From the NCBI GenBank assembly GCA_947446585.1, contig CANFGZ010000004.1:1-36827 (forward strand): DNA of 36,827 bases. The letters are read 5' to 3'. This DNA comes from Chitinophagaceae bacterium. GTDB taxonomy: Bacteria > Bacteroidota > Bacteroidia > Chitinophagales > Chitinophagaceae. This document shows, piece after piece, positions 17,843 through 28,198 of this stretch. Under the pieces are notes generated by a model. The model was not told the origin of the DNA. It made no database searches and worked only from the letters and a program-made list of their open reading frames with translations. A program made the translations under genes and the position numbers. The first letter of the stretch is position 1, and each line of letters opens with the position of its first letter.

Positions 17843-18886
17843 CTATTTTGAATTGAAAAATTTTGATGAAATGAATTCTATTATTCTTTGTACTTCTTTT
17901 GGATTACCATTATACAAGTTCGGATAATTAAGAATAAAATTATCAAAAATAGATTTGGGTGTTCTTTCTGGATTATATTCTATTTTAAAACCAAATAATT
18001 TATTTTTGAGATCTTCCTCATCATTGTAAACTGTAAAACATTCGGGCAATAATCCAGGGCCGTGAATCTTTGGATTATCATCTAATCTCCATGACATTGG
18101 CCAGCCCGAATTGGGAGTAAAAATTTGAACCCCGCAGGCCAAACATTCAGCTATAGGCATTCCGAAAGCTTCAGGGAACTGCAGAAATAAAATAGCAGAT
18201 TGCTTATACAATTTTCTAATTTCATCAATTGAATAATTACCTTCAAGTACAATGTATTTAATGTTTAATTGTTCTAAAACCTTAATTTGTTCTTGTTGAT
18301 ATTTTTCATATCCTTTTTGGGCAAAATCTACCAAAGCAATAAATTCATTTTTAGAACTGTAAGATAACCCCCAATTAGTCATCTCTAAACCAACAGACGC
18401 CCATTTATAATTGGGCATGGTTCTTATTTCAGTAACTTCTGTTACCGCTAAATGAAAGTCATACCGTTCAATCGAAGCATCCGCATTTTTATGCAATTTT
18501 TCAATCTGCGTTGGGGCATTTCCTAGATAATATACCTCATGATACAATATCGGCTTATTAATTTTTTTTCTTAATTTCTCAATATGATAATGATCCTTCC
18601 AAAACCCATTAGGTGTGCATTCGCTGATTATAATTGAATCGTAAACTTTTAATTTACGCAAAAACTTACGGTCTTTGAAAAAGTTGCAGATTTTTTTTCG
18701 TAACCAATAATGATATTTTAAAGATTTATTTGTCTCATTATATTTTTTTAAACGGGTGAGCGTATCAATATCAAAAAGGATATCTGCAATATGGCCTGCC
18801 TTTTCAATTTGAAACTTCAAAGATTCCGCCAAAATTCTAGGGCTGCGGTAGTCGGGACGTGTTAGGATTGCAAATTTATTATTCAT
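17843..18886 (-). CDS. Glycosyltransferase (GT4-like); start revised from 18907 to 18886
   Basis: An internal ATG (MNNKFAILTRPDYRSPRIL) at 18886-18884 forms an ATGA overlap with the upstream gene's TGA stop (18885-18883). C-terminal ILFLQFPEAFGMPIAECLACGVQIFTPNSGWPMSW is GT4-like. Confidence 0.78.
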   Translation of the reverse strand: MNNKFAILTRPDYRSPRILAESLKFQIEKAGHIADILFDIDTLTRLKKYNETNKSLKYHYWLRKKICNFFKDRKFLRKLKVYDSIIISECTPNGFWKDHYHIEKLRKKINKPILYHEVYYLGNAPTQIEKLHKNADASIERYDFHLAVTEVTEIRTMPNYKWASVGLEMTNWGLSYSSKNEFIALVDFAQKGYEKYQQEQIKVLEQLNIKYIVLEGNYSIDEIRKLYKQSAILFLQFPEAFGMPIAECLACGVQIFTPNSGWPMSWRLDDNPKIHGPGLLPECFTVYNDEEDLKNKLFGFKIEYNPERTPKSIFDNFILNYPNLYNGNPKEVQRIIEFISSKFFNSK

Positions 18887-19929
18887 TTCTGATAAGGTAG
18901 CAGGCACTTAGCAATAAACTTTGCACTTAATTTCATATTCAAATGCTTACGAATATCTTTTCTCTCTCGAAAAAAATTCAATAATAAATTAATATTAAGG
19001 TCTGCATTATTGTAATAATTGCGTAATAAGTATTCTTTAATGTTCTTGTTTGTATTCTGATCCGAAAAAGCATCAACAGCTTTCAAAATTAATTCTTTTG
19101 GATAAGTAACATTTTCTGTAATGATTCTTGTCTTGTAGTATTCAATTAATTCAAACCATTTATTAGAAATTTTGCTATTAAATGTAAAATAGTTTTCCAA
19201 AAACTCTAAATCTGTCGGCAGTGGTTTATTTAAAACTCTTGCAAAGCGTCTTGCCTGAATTTTACCTGCTAAATGATACTGTCTGTTCCATTTCTTTGTA
19301 GAAATTTGAGTTTCATGAAGCCTATACTTTAATAATATTTTTTGAATATTTGACATTTCAGTAAAAAATGATACTCTTTCGAATAATTCATAATCCTCTG
19401 CATATAGATAATTATTATCATAAAACAAATTATTACTTCTAAGCAAAGATGTTCTCATCATAACGGTTGGATGAGAAAATGGAGTTCCGAAGAATAAAGA
19501 AGCATTGATGTCAAAATTTGTTACGGGGAGATTTACGATGGCTGATTGTCTCCCAAAATGTTCAATCATGCTTCCACAAAATCCAATATCAGGATTCTCA
19601 TTCATGAACTTAAACTGTTCTTCAAATCTATAGGGCAATGAAATGTCATCAGCATCCATTCGTGCTATAAATTCACCTTTTGCTTCACTAATTCCCCTAT
19701 TTAACAACCCAACCAGGCCGGCATTATTCTCAAATTTGGTATACTTAATTCTGGGGTCGTTATAAGCCTTAATGACTTCATCAGAATTATCTGTGGAACC
19801 ATCATTATAAATCAAAAACTCAAAATCTGAAAAAGTCTGATTTAGAATACTATCAATACTCTCTTTGAGTTTGTTTTCCGCATTAAAAACAGGCATTATG
19901 ACAGAAATCTTAGGCATTAAATTTGCCAT
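18883..19929 (-). CDS. Glycosyltransferase family 2
   Basis: MPKISVIMPVFNAENKLKESIDSILNQTFSDFEFLIYNDGSTDNS; GEFIARMDADDISLPYRF. Confidence 0.93.
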   Translation of the reverse strand: MANLMPKISVIMPVFNAENKLKESIDSILNQTFSDFEFLIYNDGSTDNSDEVIKAYNDPRIKYTKFENNAGLVGLLNRGISEAKGEFIARMDADDISLPYRFEEQFKFMNENPDIGFCGSMIEHFGRQSAIVNLPVTNFDINASLFFGTPFSHPTVMMRTSLLRSNNLFYDNNYLYAEDYELFERVSFFTEMSNIQKILLKYRLHETQISTKKWNRQYHLAGKIQARRFARVLNKPLPTDLEFLENYFTFNSKISNKWFELIEYYKTRIITENVTYPKELILKAVDAFSDQNTNKNIKEYLLRNYYNNADLNINLLLNFFRERKDIRKHLNMKLSAKFIAKCLLPYQK

Positions 19930-19935
19930 AAAAAA

Positions 19936-20832
19936 TTAATTTACCAAATACTTATTGTAACCAAACGTAGTTTCACCATTATCCATAAGTATAAATCCAC
20001 ATTCATCTAATGTATCAACTATATTTCTTCTGCAATTGTATTCGTCGTGAATTTCAATAGCAATGAATTTAACCTTCTTTAAGACATCTTGTATTTTTTT
20101 AAAATCAGAAAATAATTCCTTTTCTGATCCTTCAATATCAATTTTAAGTATATCAATAATCTTAATATCCCCATTAATAATTAAGGTTTCAAGAGAATAA
20201 CCTTTCAGTTTTGTTACGTTATGAGTCTCCTGTACCCTAATTGCCCAATCATTTTTATCTCTGAAATCTCGTTTGATTTCAAGATAAGTATCATTAATCC
20301 ACAATCCTCCTCTTATTAAGTTTAGAACCCTTATTTTATTTTGATGAATATTATTTTTTAGAATTTTGAAATTATTTTCATCAGGCTCTATAATCAAGAA
20401 TGATGCATTAGGCAGATAATTGCTCAAATAAATTGAGAAAGCCCCTATATTACCTCCTGCATCAATCACAACCAATGATTGATCTAAACTACATTTTTCA
20501 GTAATCAGATTTACTAAAGGTCGGTATTCTTCGTTCACAAAAATCTGATCGAAAACAAGAAAGTCACTAGAAGGCGGCTTTCTTAAAGTTAAACGTAAGT
20601 ATTTATTATTAGAATATTTAAATGCTGTAAAAACAGAAGTAAATGTTGTTTTGCTTTCTTTTAATAAAAATCCATTAAAACTAATTAAATGAGAAGTTAA
20701 AAATGAATTAAGCTCATAATCCCGAACTGGGAAGGGTAATTTTAACGTCTTCAATAGTTGAAAAATTAGCAAACGGATTTTGCATAAAAAATTAACACGC
20801 TTTAAATCCTTAATTTTGTTAATTACAAACAC
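19936..20832 (-). CDS. FkbM-family SAM methyltransferase
   Basis: VVIDAGGNIGAFSIYLSNYLPNASFLIIEPDENNFKILKNN; IIDILKIDIEGSEKELFSD. Confidence 0.9.
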   Translation of the reverse strand: MFVINKIKDLKRVNFLCKIRLLIFQLLKTLKLPFPVRDYELNSFLTSHLISFNGFLLKESKTTFTSVFTAFKYSNNKYLRLTLRKPPSSDFLVFDQIFVNEEYRPLVNLITEKCSLDQSLVVIDAGGNIGAFSIYLSNYLPNASFLIIEPDENNFKILKNNIHQNKIRVLNLIRGGLWINDTYLEIKRDFRDKNDWAIRVQETHNVTKLKGYSLETLIINGDIKIIDILKIDIEGSEKELFSDFKKIQDVLKKVKFIAIEIHDEYNCRRNIVDTLDECGFILMDNGETTFGYNKYLVN

Positions 20833-20854
20833 ATTTTATTATTTTAAAAACTTA

Positions 20855-22228
20855 TTAAATCGCATTACAAAAATTCTCCCTAATCAAATCCCAACTATAC
20901 AATTCAAAAACACGTTTTTTTGCCTCTGAAGATATCTTTGCTCTCAAATCAAATTCACTTATTAAAAGATTAATTTTATCTGCAAATTCCTTTTCTTCAT
21001 CAACAATAAATAAATGTGTTGGGCTGCTAACTTGTATCCCTTCAACGCCAATACTTGTACTCACCACCGGCTTTTCCATTGCCATTGCTTCCAATATTTT
21101 TAGCCGCGTACCGCCCCCTACTCTTAATGGCACAACAACAACCCATGCCTGGTTATACACAGGGCGCATATCAATCGGAGAAGAAATAATCTCAATGTCA
21201 TCCCTGCCAATAAAATGCTTAAACGCATCTCCTGCATTAGCCCCGGCAATTATAAACTTACAAGTAGGATATACTTCTAGAACCTGAGGAAAAATTTTTT
21301 CAACAAAATATTCTACCGCATCTCTAGTTGGCCTGTATCCCATAGTTCCAGTAAACAGAAGAGATGGATATTGGGTTAATGATGAATTAGGGATAAAATA
21401 ATCAGTATCTACACCATTAGGAAAAACCATTACATTTGAATTGGGCAGATAAAACAAAATTTCATTTTTGTCGTGTTCCGAACAGGTGATTATTAAATCA
21501 CATTTAGAGAATCCATTTAATTCAACTTTTTTCATGAGTTTGGCTTGCGTTCTAATCCAAAACTTTTCAAATCTGCTTTTAGCCAGCGACTCCATTCTTT
21601 CCAATACCTTGTACTCAACATTATGAGCATTACAAATAATTTTAGCTGCGGGATAAAGGATTCTTATATCAGAAAAGAATGGCAACAACGTACTGAAATC
21701 AATCCAAATCAGATTGGATGTTTTCATATCATTATAAATTTCATCCTTTAATTCGTTATACTGTTGCAGTCTTTCAAGTGACCGGGCAGGAATAGAATAC
21801 CCCATCTTGCAAGTGAATAAAGCATATAACGCAACAACATATTTAACTGCAGAATAAAAAAATCGGGCTAATATATTTGGCCCTGAATAAGGATTGGAAA
21901 CCATATAGTCGGCAAACAGCATCAATTCACTTTTTCGAAAACTCCAGGGAGCAAGCAGCCATCTCAAATTCAATAATAAAGCACGTACTCTTCCCTTTGA
22001 GATTTTTGAAAAAGATACTGTAGAAGACCGAATGCACGACAATTGCTTTGTAAGCTGACCTGGAAGATCATCATTATTTATCGGAAATAAAATATAGGAT
22101 TTGCAATTTGTGATTTTAGATAGCGCTAGGGCAAAATTAAGTGTTCTTACACCACCACCCGTAGGAGGCTTGGGAGGGTCAGCCGAAATGAATATAGAAT
22201 TTAATATTTCTTTACTATTTTGGGACAC
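20855..22228 (-). CDS. Glycosyltransferase family 4
   Basis: IFISADPPKPPTGGGVRTLNFALALSKI; ICNAHNVEYKVLERM; VVVPLRVGGGTRLKILEAMAMEKPVVSTSIGVEGI. Confidence 0.92.
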   Translation of the reverse strand: MSQNSKEILNSIFISADPPKPPTGGGVRTLNFALALSKITNCKSYILFPINNDDLPGQLTKQLSCIRSSTVSFSKISKGRVRALLLNLRWLLAPWSFRKSELMLFADYMVSNPYSGPNILARFFYSAVKYVVALYALFTCKMGYSIPARSLERLQQYNELKDEIYNDMKTSNLIWIDFSTLLPFFSDIRILYPAAKIICNAHNVEYKVLERMESLAKSRFEKFWIRTQAKLMKKVELNGFSKCDLIITCSEHDKNEILFYLPNSNVMVFPNGVDTDYFIPNSSLTQYPSLLFTGTMGYRPTRDAVEYFVEKIFPQVLEVYPTCKFIIAGANAGDAFKHFIGRDDIEIISSPIDMRPVYNQAWVVVVPLRVGGGTRLKILEAMAMEKPVVSTSIGVEGIQVSSPTHLFIVDEEKEFADKINLLISEFDLRAKISSEAKKRVFELYSWDLIRENFCNAI

Positions 22229-22232
22229 GGGA

Positions 22233-23222
22233 TTATTTTAATAAATAAATAATTTTCTTATTAATCAGCTTTAAAATTGATTTTAAAAAATAAGACCCAA
22301 CATCTCCTCTTCTCAAAAGAAATGAGAGTCCGGAAAGCGCACTTCCTAGTTGATTGTTTAATATTTTTTTATCAATATATTTTTTAATAAAATAAGTCGA
22401 CAATTTTTGTTTAGAAATAATTTTTTTATTAAAAAGAAATTGGAAATCGATATTCAAAATATGCTTATTATAATAAATATTGTCTTTATAAAAATTAATG
22501 ATATTATTAGGCAATCCAATTGAGTTTTGAATACCAATAATTATCGAACTTCTCTCAATTAAAAAATTATCAACTAGGCTGTTACTTGTTGTTTTTGAGT
22601 TTTCATGTAATCGAAAATTAACCAAAACTTTATTTAACTTAACAAAACCTTCTTGCCCATAGCTAAGCAATAATTTAACCCACATATAACCATCCATTAT
22701 GTAGTGCAAGTCGTTCGAAACACCACCTACACTTTTAACACCTGACAATCTAAAAAATGTAGAGGGTTGAGCAACTTCACAACACTCGATTGTTTCTTCC
22801 AAAGTGTTTTTTAAAAAGGTACCCTTATGCAATGAAACATCGCCATTCATCATTATGTGATTCTCAAAACCAGATACAAATTGAACTGATTTACCTAAAT
22901 TAAATGCATCAGCAACAGCAAACAAAGTGCCGGGCTCATACCAGTCATCGCTATTCAGCCAATTAAATATTTCGCCAGTACATATTTCAAGGCCTTTATT
23001 AATAGCATGACTTTGACCTTTATCCTTTTCGCTTACCCAGTATGTGACAAACTTTTCATATTTTTTAATGATAGACAAAGTTTCATCAGTACTGCCGCCA
23101 TCAATGATAATATATTCTAGATTTGGATAGTTCTGGTTAATGACGGACTGAATTGTCTGTTCAATAAACTTTCCTTGATTAAAAGATGGAGTTACTATAG
23201 ATATTTTAGGCCAGGTAGTAAT
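22233..23222 (-). CDS. Glycosyltransferase family 2; true N-terminus lies upstream of the tracked start and lacks ATG/GTG/TTG
   Basis: In-frame upstream translation from 23222: I-T-T-W-P-K-I-S-I-V-T-P-S-F-N-Q-G-K-F-I-E-Q-T-I-Q-S-V-I-N-Q-N-Y-P-N-L-E-Y-I-I-I-D-G-G-S-T-D-E-T-(L/M)-S-I-I-K-K-Y. This is a canonical GT2 N-terminus. The frame closes at TAA (23234-23232), with only ATA/ATT codons before the conserved region. Confidence 0.75.
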   Translation of the reverse strand: MTTWPKISIVTPSFNQGKFIEQTIQSVINQNYPNLEYIIIDGGSTDETLSIIKKYEKFVTYWVSEKDKGQSHAINKGLEICTGEIFNWLNSDDWYEPGTLFAVADAFNLGKSVQFVSGFENHIMMNGDVSLHKGTFLKNTLEETIECCEVAQPSTFFRLSGVKSVGGVSNDLHYIMDGYMWVKLLLSYGQEGFVKLNKVLVNFRLHENSKTTSNSLVDNFLIERSSIIIGIQNSIGLPNNIINFYKDNIYYNKHILNIDFQFLFNKKIISKQKLSTYFIKKYIDKKILNNQLGSALSGLSFLLRRGDVGSYFLKSILKLINKKIIYLLK

Positions 23223-23288
23223 TATTATTATTTATGATTACAAAAAATTATCTTTTAAAATACTGTAAAGAATAAAAAAAAGCGGGTA

Positions 23289-24839
23289 TTAAGATTGAGA
23301 GTTAAGAAAGGATTCAACATCAAAGAAGTGTTTTTCAACATTTTTCAAATCATTTTCACTCCATTCCCACCATTTTATAGTAAGCAGCCGATTTATTGTT
23401 TGGTCATCAAATCTATTTTTTACAACTTGAATAGGACAGCCTACTGCTATTGCATAGGGCGGGATATTTTTCGAAACTACTGCACCAGCTCCTATTACGG
23501 CTCCATCACCTATTTCAACTCCGTCTAAGACAGTAACATTTGCCCCGATAAAGACATCATTCCCGATTTTGATTATTTTTCTTTCCTCTATTTTATCAAC
23601 AAAAGAAAACGAGATACCATTTTGTAATTTAGTTGAGTAAAACATAGGACTGGTAGAGATCCCATTAGTAGGATGTATTCCCCACCCGCATAAAAAGCCA
23701 GGGCCTACTGAGCAAAATTTACCAATTACTGTATTTGAAATCATGGAATTTTGAGCGATATATGTATAATCACCAATGGTAGTATCCGAAACGGAATATG
23801 GCGGATACAATTTTACTTTATCAGAAAACTTGAGATCATGTTTATGATTTATGTTCCAATTCACATTTTCATTAAATAAAATCCTAGATTCAGGAACGAG
23901 CCTGAATAAGACTGACCTAAATATTCGTTGAATTACTTTCATCAATTTTTTATAAATTTTATCAGAGAAATTTACATCTTTTGAAAAATACATTTTAAAG
24001 TTAGTATTCTCCAGCTCTTCAACTATATCTGATTTCTTTGGATGTCTTAATGGAAAAAACATTTTTCGAGCCGGATAATTCGAAAGAAAACTATTCTCAT
24101 TACTTGTATGGGTTGCATCTTCCCTGAAACCAAGATTAGAAACTAGATTTGATTTCGGCAATACAACAAGGCCATCATTTTTCCAAATGGTAAAAAACCA
24201 TTGATAATCCCAGGTCATTTTTATATTGTTGGCAATATGATTATTAATTGTGTTTTGCCAATATTGACCTATTCCAGAATTGGAAAAATTTCTTTCAATA
24301 ATTTCTTTTCGCTCGAAACTGGCTAATTGATGATACATGAAATCATATTTAACCCAGGCTCTTCTCCAGGTTGCCCAACCCCAAATAAAAGGAAACTTAG
24401 AAAAATAGTAAGAATCTGAACATTTATTTTTTGGAACGAATGAGTTCCCACTTATTTGCATGATATTATCCACGTACCGGAACTTGTTAAGCAACTCTTT
24501 GCAATAAATAAAAAAACTTTCTTCAGGTAAACAATCATCCTCAAGTATTATGCCTTCTTCAACATGCTCAAAAAACCATGTTATAGCCTCGGATACTGCT
24601 CTGCCACAACCTAAATTCTCACTTCTAAATAATGTAATCAGTTCACAATCCCAATCAATTTGTGTAGCAATAAGTCTTGTCTCTTCGCATTTTTCTTTTT
24701 CACCTGCTTTATTTAATCTTGGGCCATCTGCAGCAACAAACAATTTCTTTGGCTTTACTTTACGAATAACCTCAAATACTTGTTGAGTTGTATCTGGACG
24801 ATTAAAAACAAGAAATAATACAGGAGTCTCTAAGCTCAT
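23289..24839 (-). CDS. Bifunctional protein: N-terminal nucleotide-diphospho-sugar transferase (GNT-I/GT2-like) fused to a C-terminal CatB-like hexapeptide acetyltransferase
   Basis: N-terminal: [36 protein letters not shown]...[15 protein letters not shown]...[13 protein letters not shown]-terminal: [27 protein letters not shown]...[45 protein letters not shown]. Confidence 0.88.
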   Translation of the reverse strand: MSLETPVLFLVFNRPDTTQQVFEVIRKVKPKKLFVAADGPRLNKAGEKEKCEETRLIATQIDWDCELITLFRSENLGCGRAVSEAITWFFEHVEEGIILEDDCLPEESFFIYCKELLNKFRYVDNIMQISGNSFVPKNKCSDSYYFSKFPFIWGWATWRRAWVKYDFMYHQLASFERKEIIERNFSNSGIGQYWQNTINNHIANNIKMTWDYQWFFTIWKNDGLVVLPKSNLVSNLGFREDATHTSNENSFLSNYPARKMFFPLRHPKKSDIVEELENTNFKMYFSKDVNFSDKIYKKLMKVIQRIFRSVLFRLVPESRILFNENVNWNINHKHDLKFSDKVKLYPPYSVSDTTIGDYTYIAQNSMISNTVIGKFCSVGPGFLCGWGIHPTNGISTSPMFYSTKLQNGISFSFVDKIEERKIIKIGNDVFIGANVTVLDGVEIGDGAVIGAGAVVSKNIPPYAIAVGCPIQVVKNRFDDQTINRLLTIKWWEWSENDLKNVEKHFFDVESFLNSQS

Positions 24840-25786
24840 TTTATAAATCTATGTATAACAGGCAATTGTTTTAAAAAAAAAGGAGATTTTAGTAAAAAGG
24901 GGTACCTATAAAACTCTTTTAGCAACAATAATAATTGAGTCTTACGGCTAGGCTTTTTAATTAATAAGTTGTATTCATAAAACCGTTGCCACAAAAGAAA
25001 TATCCTCCCTTTTAATATAGATGCACCTTTTCCCCAAGTAAATAAATTATAAAATAAATCCGGCCTGTTTGCAAGAATTACATCTTCATGTTTACTACGA
25101 TTGTTATAATGCAATCCATATAAAACAACTGGATTAATTAAATCTCCTGGGCATAATTTGCAAACGGCAGCTAATTTTATACAAAAGTCAGTATCCTGAG
25201 ACAACCTAAGTCTTACATCAAAAAAACCTGTCTTTTGAAAAACGGTCTTTTTTACAGTCAATGCATTTAAAAAGAAAAAACCAGCATTTCCAACAGGACT
25301 CATATTTTCGAATAATTTATCATGAGAAATAGGCTCTTTAATAGTTAATAAATTATTTATTTTCTCAAGCCTATTTTCTCCATCATCATCTAGCGCATGA
25401 GCTAAAGAAGCACTATAAACACCTTCAATAGTATCATCAGAAAGAAATATTTCTTTATCTCTATTGAAACGACCCGGTAAATATTGATCATCCGCATCTA
25501 AAAAAGAAACATAATCAGCATTTGAATTATGAATACCTAGATTTCTTGAGGCGCTAGCACCTTGATTCCCTTTATCAGGATGTTGAAATAACTTAATCTT
25601 ATTGAACTTAATTGATAATTCTCTACAAACTTCAAGAGATTCGTCAGAAGATCCATCTTCAATCAGTATCACTTCAGATACCTCAGGTTGATTAAGAGCC
25701 GATTCGACTGCCTTTTCTAAAAAAAAAGCTGCATTATATATAGGAATAATTACGGATAGAGTAAAATTTGAATTTTTAAACATCAT
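24836..25786 (-). CDS. Glycosyltransferase family 2
   Basis: [65 protein letters not shown] overlap with the next gene. Confidence 0.93.
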   Translation of the reverse strand: MMFKNSNFTLSVIIPIYNAAFFLEKAVESALNQPEVSEVILIEDGSSDESLEVCRELSIKFNKIKLFQHPDKGNQGASASRNLGIHNSNADYVSFLDADDQYLPGRFNRDKEIFLSDDTIEGVYSASLAHALDDDGENRLEKINNLLTIKEPISHDKLFENMSPVGNAGFFFLNALTVKKTVFQKTGFFDVRLRLSQDTDFCIKLAAVCKLCPGDLINPVVLYGLHYNNRSKHEDVILANRPDLFYNLFTWGKGASILKGRIFLLWQRFYEYNLLIKKPSRKTQLLLLLKEFYRYPFLLKSPFFLKQLPVIHRFIK

Positions 25787-27261
25787 GACTTCTTAACACG
25801 ATAATCGTTAACCATATTCCTGTATTCGCTATCAAAGAATGAACGAATTATAATTTTAATGCTGGTGATATACTTTAAAACAAATTGTCGATAAATGAAT
25901 TTTAAAAAAATATACTTATTTGAACATGTTCTTAGGTACGAAATGCAGTATTTAGAGAGTTCCGAAAGATTGAAATCTTTTACATTGTCGTCATGAATAA
26001 TAAAATCAATAATGCTTTTTAAAGATCGATTATAGGCGTTTTTAACGGAAGGTACAGAAGGGAAATGATGATAAATCTCTTTGTAAACAAAGTTGGATTT
26101 AATCAACTTGATTTTGATATCCAAAGAGCTCCAAACACCATCTTGATGAGTTCTATAACAACCTGAATTGAAATTAAGATACCTCCCTTTCCCATGCTGT
26201 AGAATATTAAAAAATAAAACAGCATCATTAACAACCTTGTAGTTATCAAAATCAATATTCAAAGATTCTCTTCTGAAAACTACTGTAAGTGTCTTCGTAA
26301 CCCAGTGATCAAAAAAGGAATCTACCGTGATGTCAAAATCGTTTTTTACTTTTAAATCAGTTGAAAGAGAAGATTTTTTTATAACACTACCCTCGCTATT
26401 AACAACATCATAATCGTGACAACAAATAGAATAATCTGAATTAGAATTTAAAAAATCAACTTGCTTTTGCAATTTATAAGGGTCAGTCCAATAATCATCC
26501 CCCTCACACATTGCAATGTATTTTCCAGTACAATTCGTTAATATATTATTTTGATTTGCAATTGCACCAATATTTGACGAATAAAAAATAAGTTTAAACT
26601 TACCTGGAAAACGTGTAGCAAAATCTAATACAATCTCTCTAGTATTATCATTTGAATAATCATCTCCCACAACAATATCATAATTGAAATTAACAGATTG
26701 ATTGAGTATACCCTCCAATGTATTTTTTATAAAAAGGGAATGATTGTAAGTCATAACGAACACACTCAATTTAAAATCTTCTTCACTCTTCGCATATAGA
26801 GCCATTCTAAAAAAATCATTTGATAAAAATTGATTTTTAAATCCGGCTTTTTGATAAATTTTAATAGCGGAAAAATTCGATTTATTTACATTTAAATAAA
26901 CACTTTGTAAGCCAAATTCATTAAAAGCAATTTCAATCATTTTTTTAGTGGCATCAAAGCCATAGCCTTTACCCCAATATTTTCTTTCTCCTATAAAAAT
27001 ATGAAATTCAGCATCGTAGGAATTGATATTTGTCAACTGAACATTGCCAATATAAGTGTTGGACTCAATATCACAAATTGCATACCTCTTCTCGTTTTTA
27101 CGATTTAAAACATTACCGATCCAATTGATTTCATCTTGAATGGATATTACCTGAGTAGGCTTAGAGCCAGTTAGTTGCCAAACTATTGGATCATTCCTCC
27201 ATTTCCAAGAGATATTTGCATCTGACTCTTCTAATAATCGTAAATAAACCTTACTCATCAA
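25783..27261 (-). CDS. Bifunctional protein: N-terminal GNAT (RimJ/RimL-like) N-acetyltransferase fused to a C-terminal GT2 glycosyltransferase
   Basis: N-terminal: VYLRLLEESDANISWKWRNDPIVW...GERKYWGKGYGFDATKKMIEIAFNEFGLQSVYLNVNKSNFSAIKIYQKAGFK. C-terminal: FKLSVFVMTYNHSLFIKNTLEGILNQSVNFNYDIVVGDDYSNDNT...GKYIAMCEGDDYWTDPYKLQKQVDFL. Confidence 0.9.
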   Translation of the reverse strand: MMSKVYLRLLEESDANISWKWRNDPIVWQLTGSKPTQVISIQDEINWIGNVLNRKNEKRYAICDIESNTYIGNVQLTNINSYDAEFHIFIGERKYWGKGYGFDATKKMIEIAFNEFGLQSVYLNVNKSNFSAIKIYQKAGFKNQFLSNDFFRMALYAKSEEDFKLSVFVMTYNHSLFIKNTLEGILNQSVNFNYDIVVGDDYSNDNTREIVLDFATRFPGKFKLIFYSSNIGAIANQNNILTNCTGKYIAMCEGDDYWTDPYKLQKQVDFLNSNSDYSICCHDYDVVNSEGSVIKKSSLSTDLKVKNDFDITVDSFFDHWVTKTLTVVFRRESLNIDFDNYKVVNDAVLFFNILQHGKGRYLNFNSGCYRTHQDGVWSSLDIKIKLIKSNFVYKEIYHHFPSVPSVKNAYNRSLKSIIDFIIHDDNVKDFNLSELSKYCISYLRTCSNKYIFLKFIYRQFVLKYITSIKIIIRSFFDSEYRNMVNDYRVKKS

Positions 27262-28198
27262 TGAGACTAATTATTTTTTTCATTTCAGTCAATCCGTAGC
27301 GATGATCTATTGGTAATGGCAATAAGTTTTCGTAAAGGTCTATTTCCAAACTGCCCTGAGGAGCATAAAAAGCGACACTTTTCCAAAAAGCAGGTATGTA
27401 AATTTTATTTTCAATCAGCTTTTTCTTTACAGAATTTTTCTTTAGCCATAATGGATAGAAATATGGCACTTGAATAGTATTTATAGGAATAACTAATTTA
27501 TTTCTAAGTTTTAAATGCTGATGCAAAAATGTGAAATTTTCAACTCTTTTGCTTTTGATATATTCATAATCAATAGAAGAAAGAATCCTTTGAGTCAATT
27601 TAGACATTAATTTTATTGGCTGATTTTCAATATTCTTTTCGTTTTCACAAAATTGATCATATCCATTTTGGGCAGAATCATCTGAACGAATTAACAAATG
27701 CTTCATTCTATCATAAGAGTAATCTTGCTCAAATTCAATATTTATATTTTCGGTACAGTATAAGTAAGCTCCGTCACTTACGCCAAAAAATTTCCTAGGG
27801 GAATAAAATGTATCTACTCCAGGAATAGAATTAGAGAAAAAAGACTGTGCATTATCTATCACTAAATTTTTACAAGATTTTGATAAGTTCTCAATAAATT
27901 CATCTTTTAACCCGAAATAATTAGTATATAAAAAAAAGGCTGTATCATTTATTTTGCCGAAATCAAACAAAGGCTCAAAATTGTGGTCAATAGAATAAAA
28001 TTCAAATTGCACAGATTGTCTTCTAATAGCCTCTAATAATACTTCGCATGTATAAAAAGGCAGAAATATTTTTTTGATTTTTTTAGCTATTAATATATAC
28101 TCTAATGCATTTCTCCCTGAATTAAGCATAATTGCATCGCTGTGATAATTATTGCTGCCTTTACATTCTAATTCAAAATAGCCGCCAATTTCTTTCAT
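27251..28198 (-). CDS. DegT/DnrJ-like PLP-fold protein, divergent
   Basis: AIMLNSGRNALEYIL; KIFLPFYTCEVLLEAIRR; LVIDNAQSFFSN; FYSPRKFFGVSDGAYLYC (candidate catalytic Lys in SPRKFFG). Confidence 0.68.
   Translation of the reverse strand: MKEIGGYFELECKGSNNYHSDAIMLNSGRNALEYILIAKKIKKIFLPFYTCEVLLEAIRRQSVQFEFYSIDHNFEPLFDFGKINDTAFFLYTNYFGLKDEFIENLSKSCKNLVIDNAQSFFSNSIPGVDTFYSPRKFFGVSDGAYLYCTENINIEFEQDYSYDRMKHLLIRSDDSAQNGYDQFCENEKNIENQPIKLMSKLTQRILSSIDYEYIKSKRVENFTFLHQHLKLRNKLVIPINTIQVPYFYPLWLKKNSVKKKLIENKIYIPAFWKSVAFYAPQGSLEIDLYENLLPLPIDHRYGLTEMKKIISLIDE

Noticed and set aside
17843-18907. Tracked start at 18907 for the GT gene
   Set aside because: The internal ATG at 18886 gives an ATGA overlap with the upstream stop, matching the coupling seen in neighbouring genes.
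24782-24789. Single GTTGAGTT inside the GT-acetyltransferase gene
   Set aside because: Only one unit and no flanking octamers; it encodes ordinary residues near the conserved N-terminus, so likely chance.
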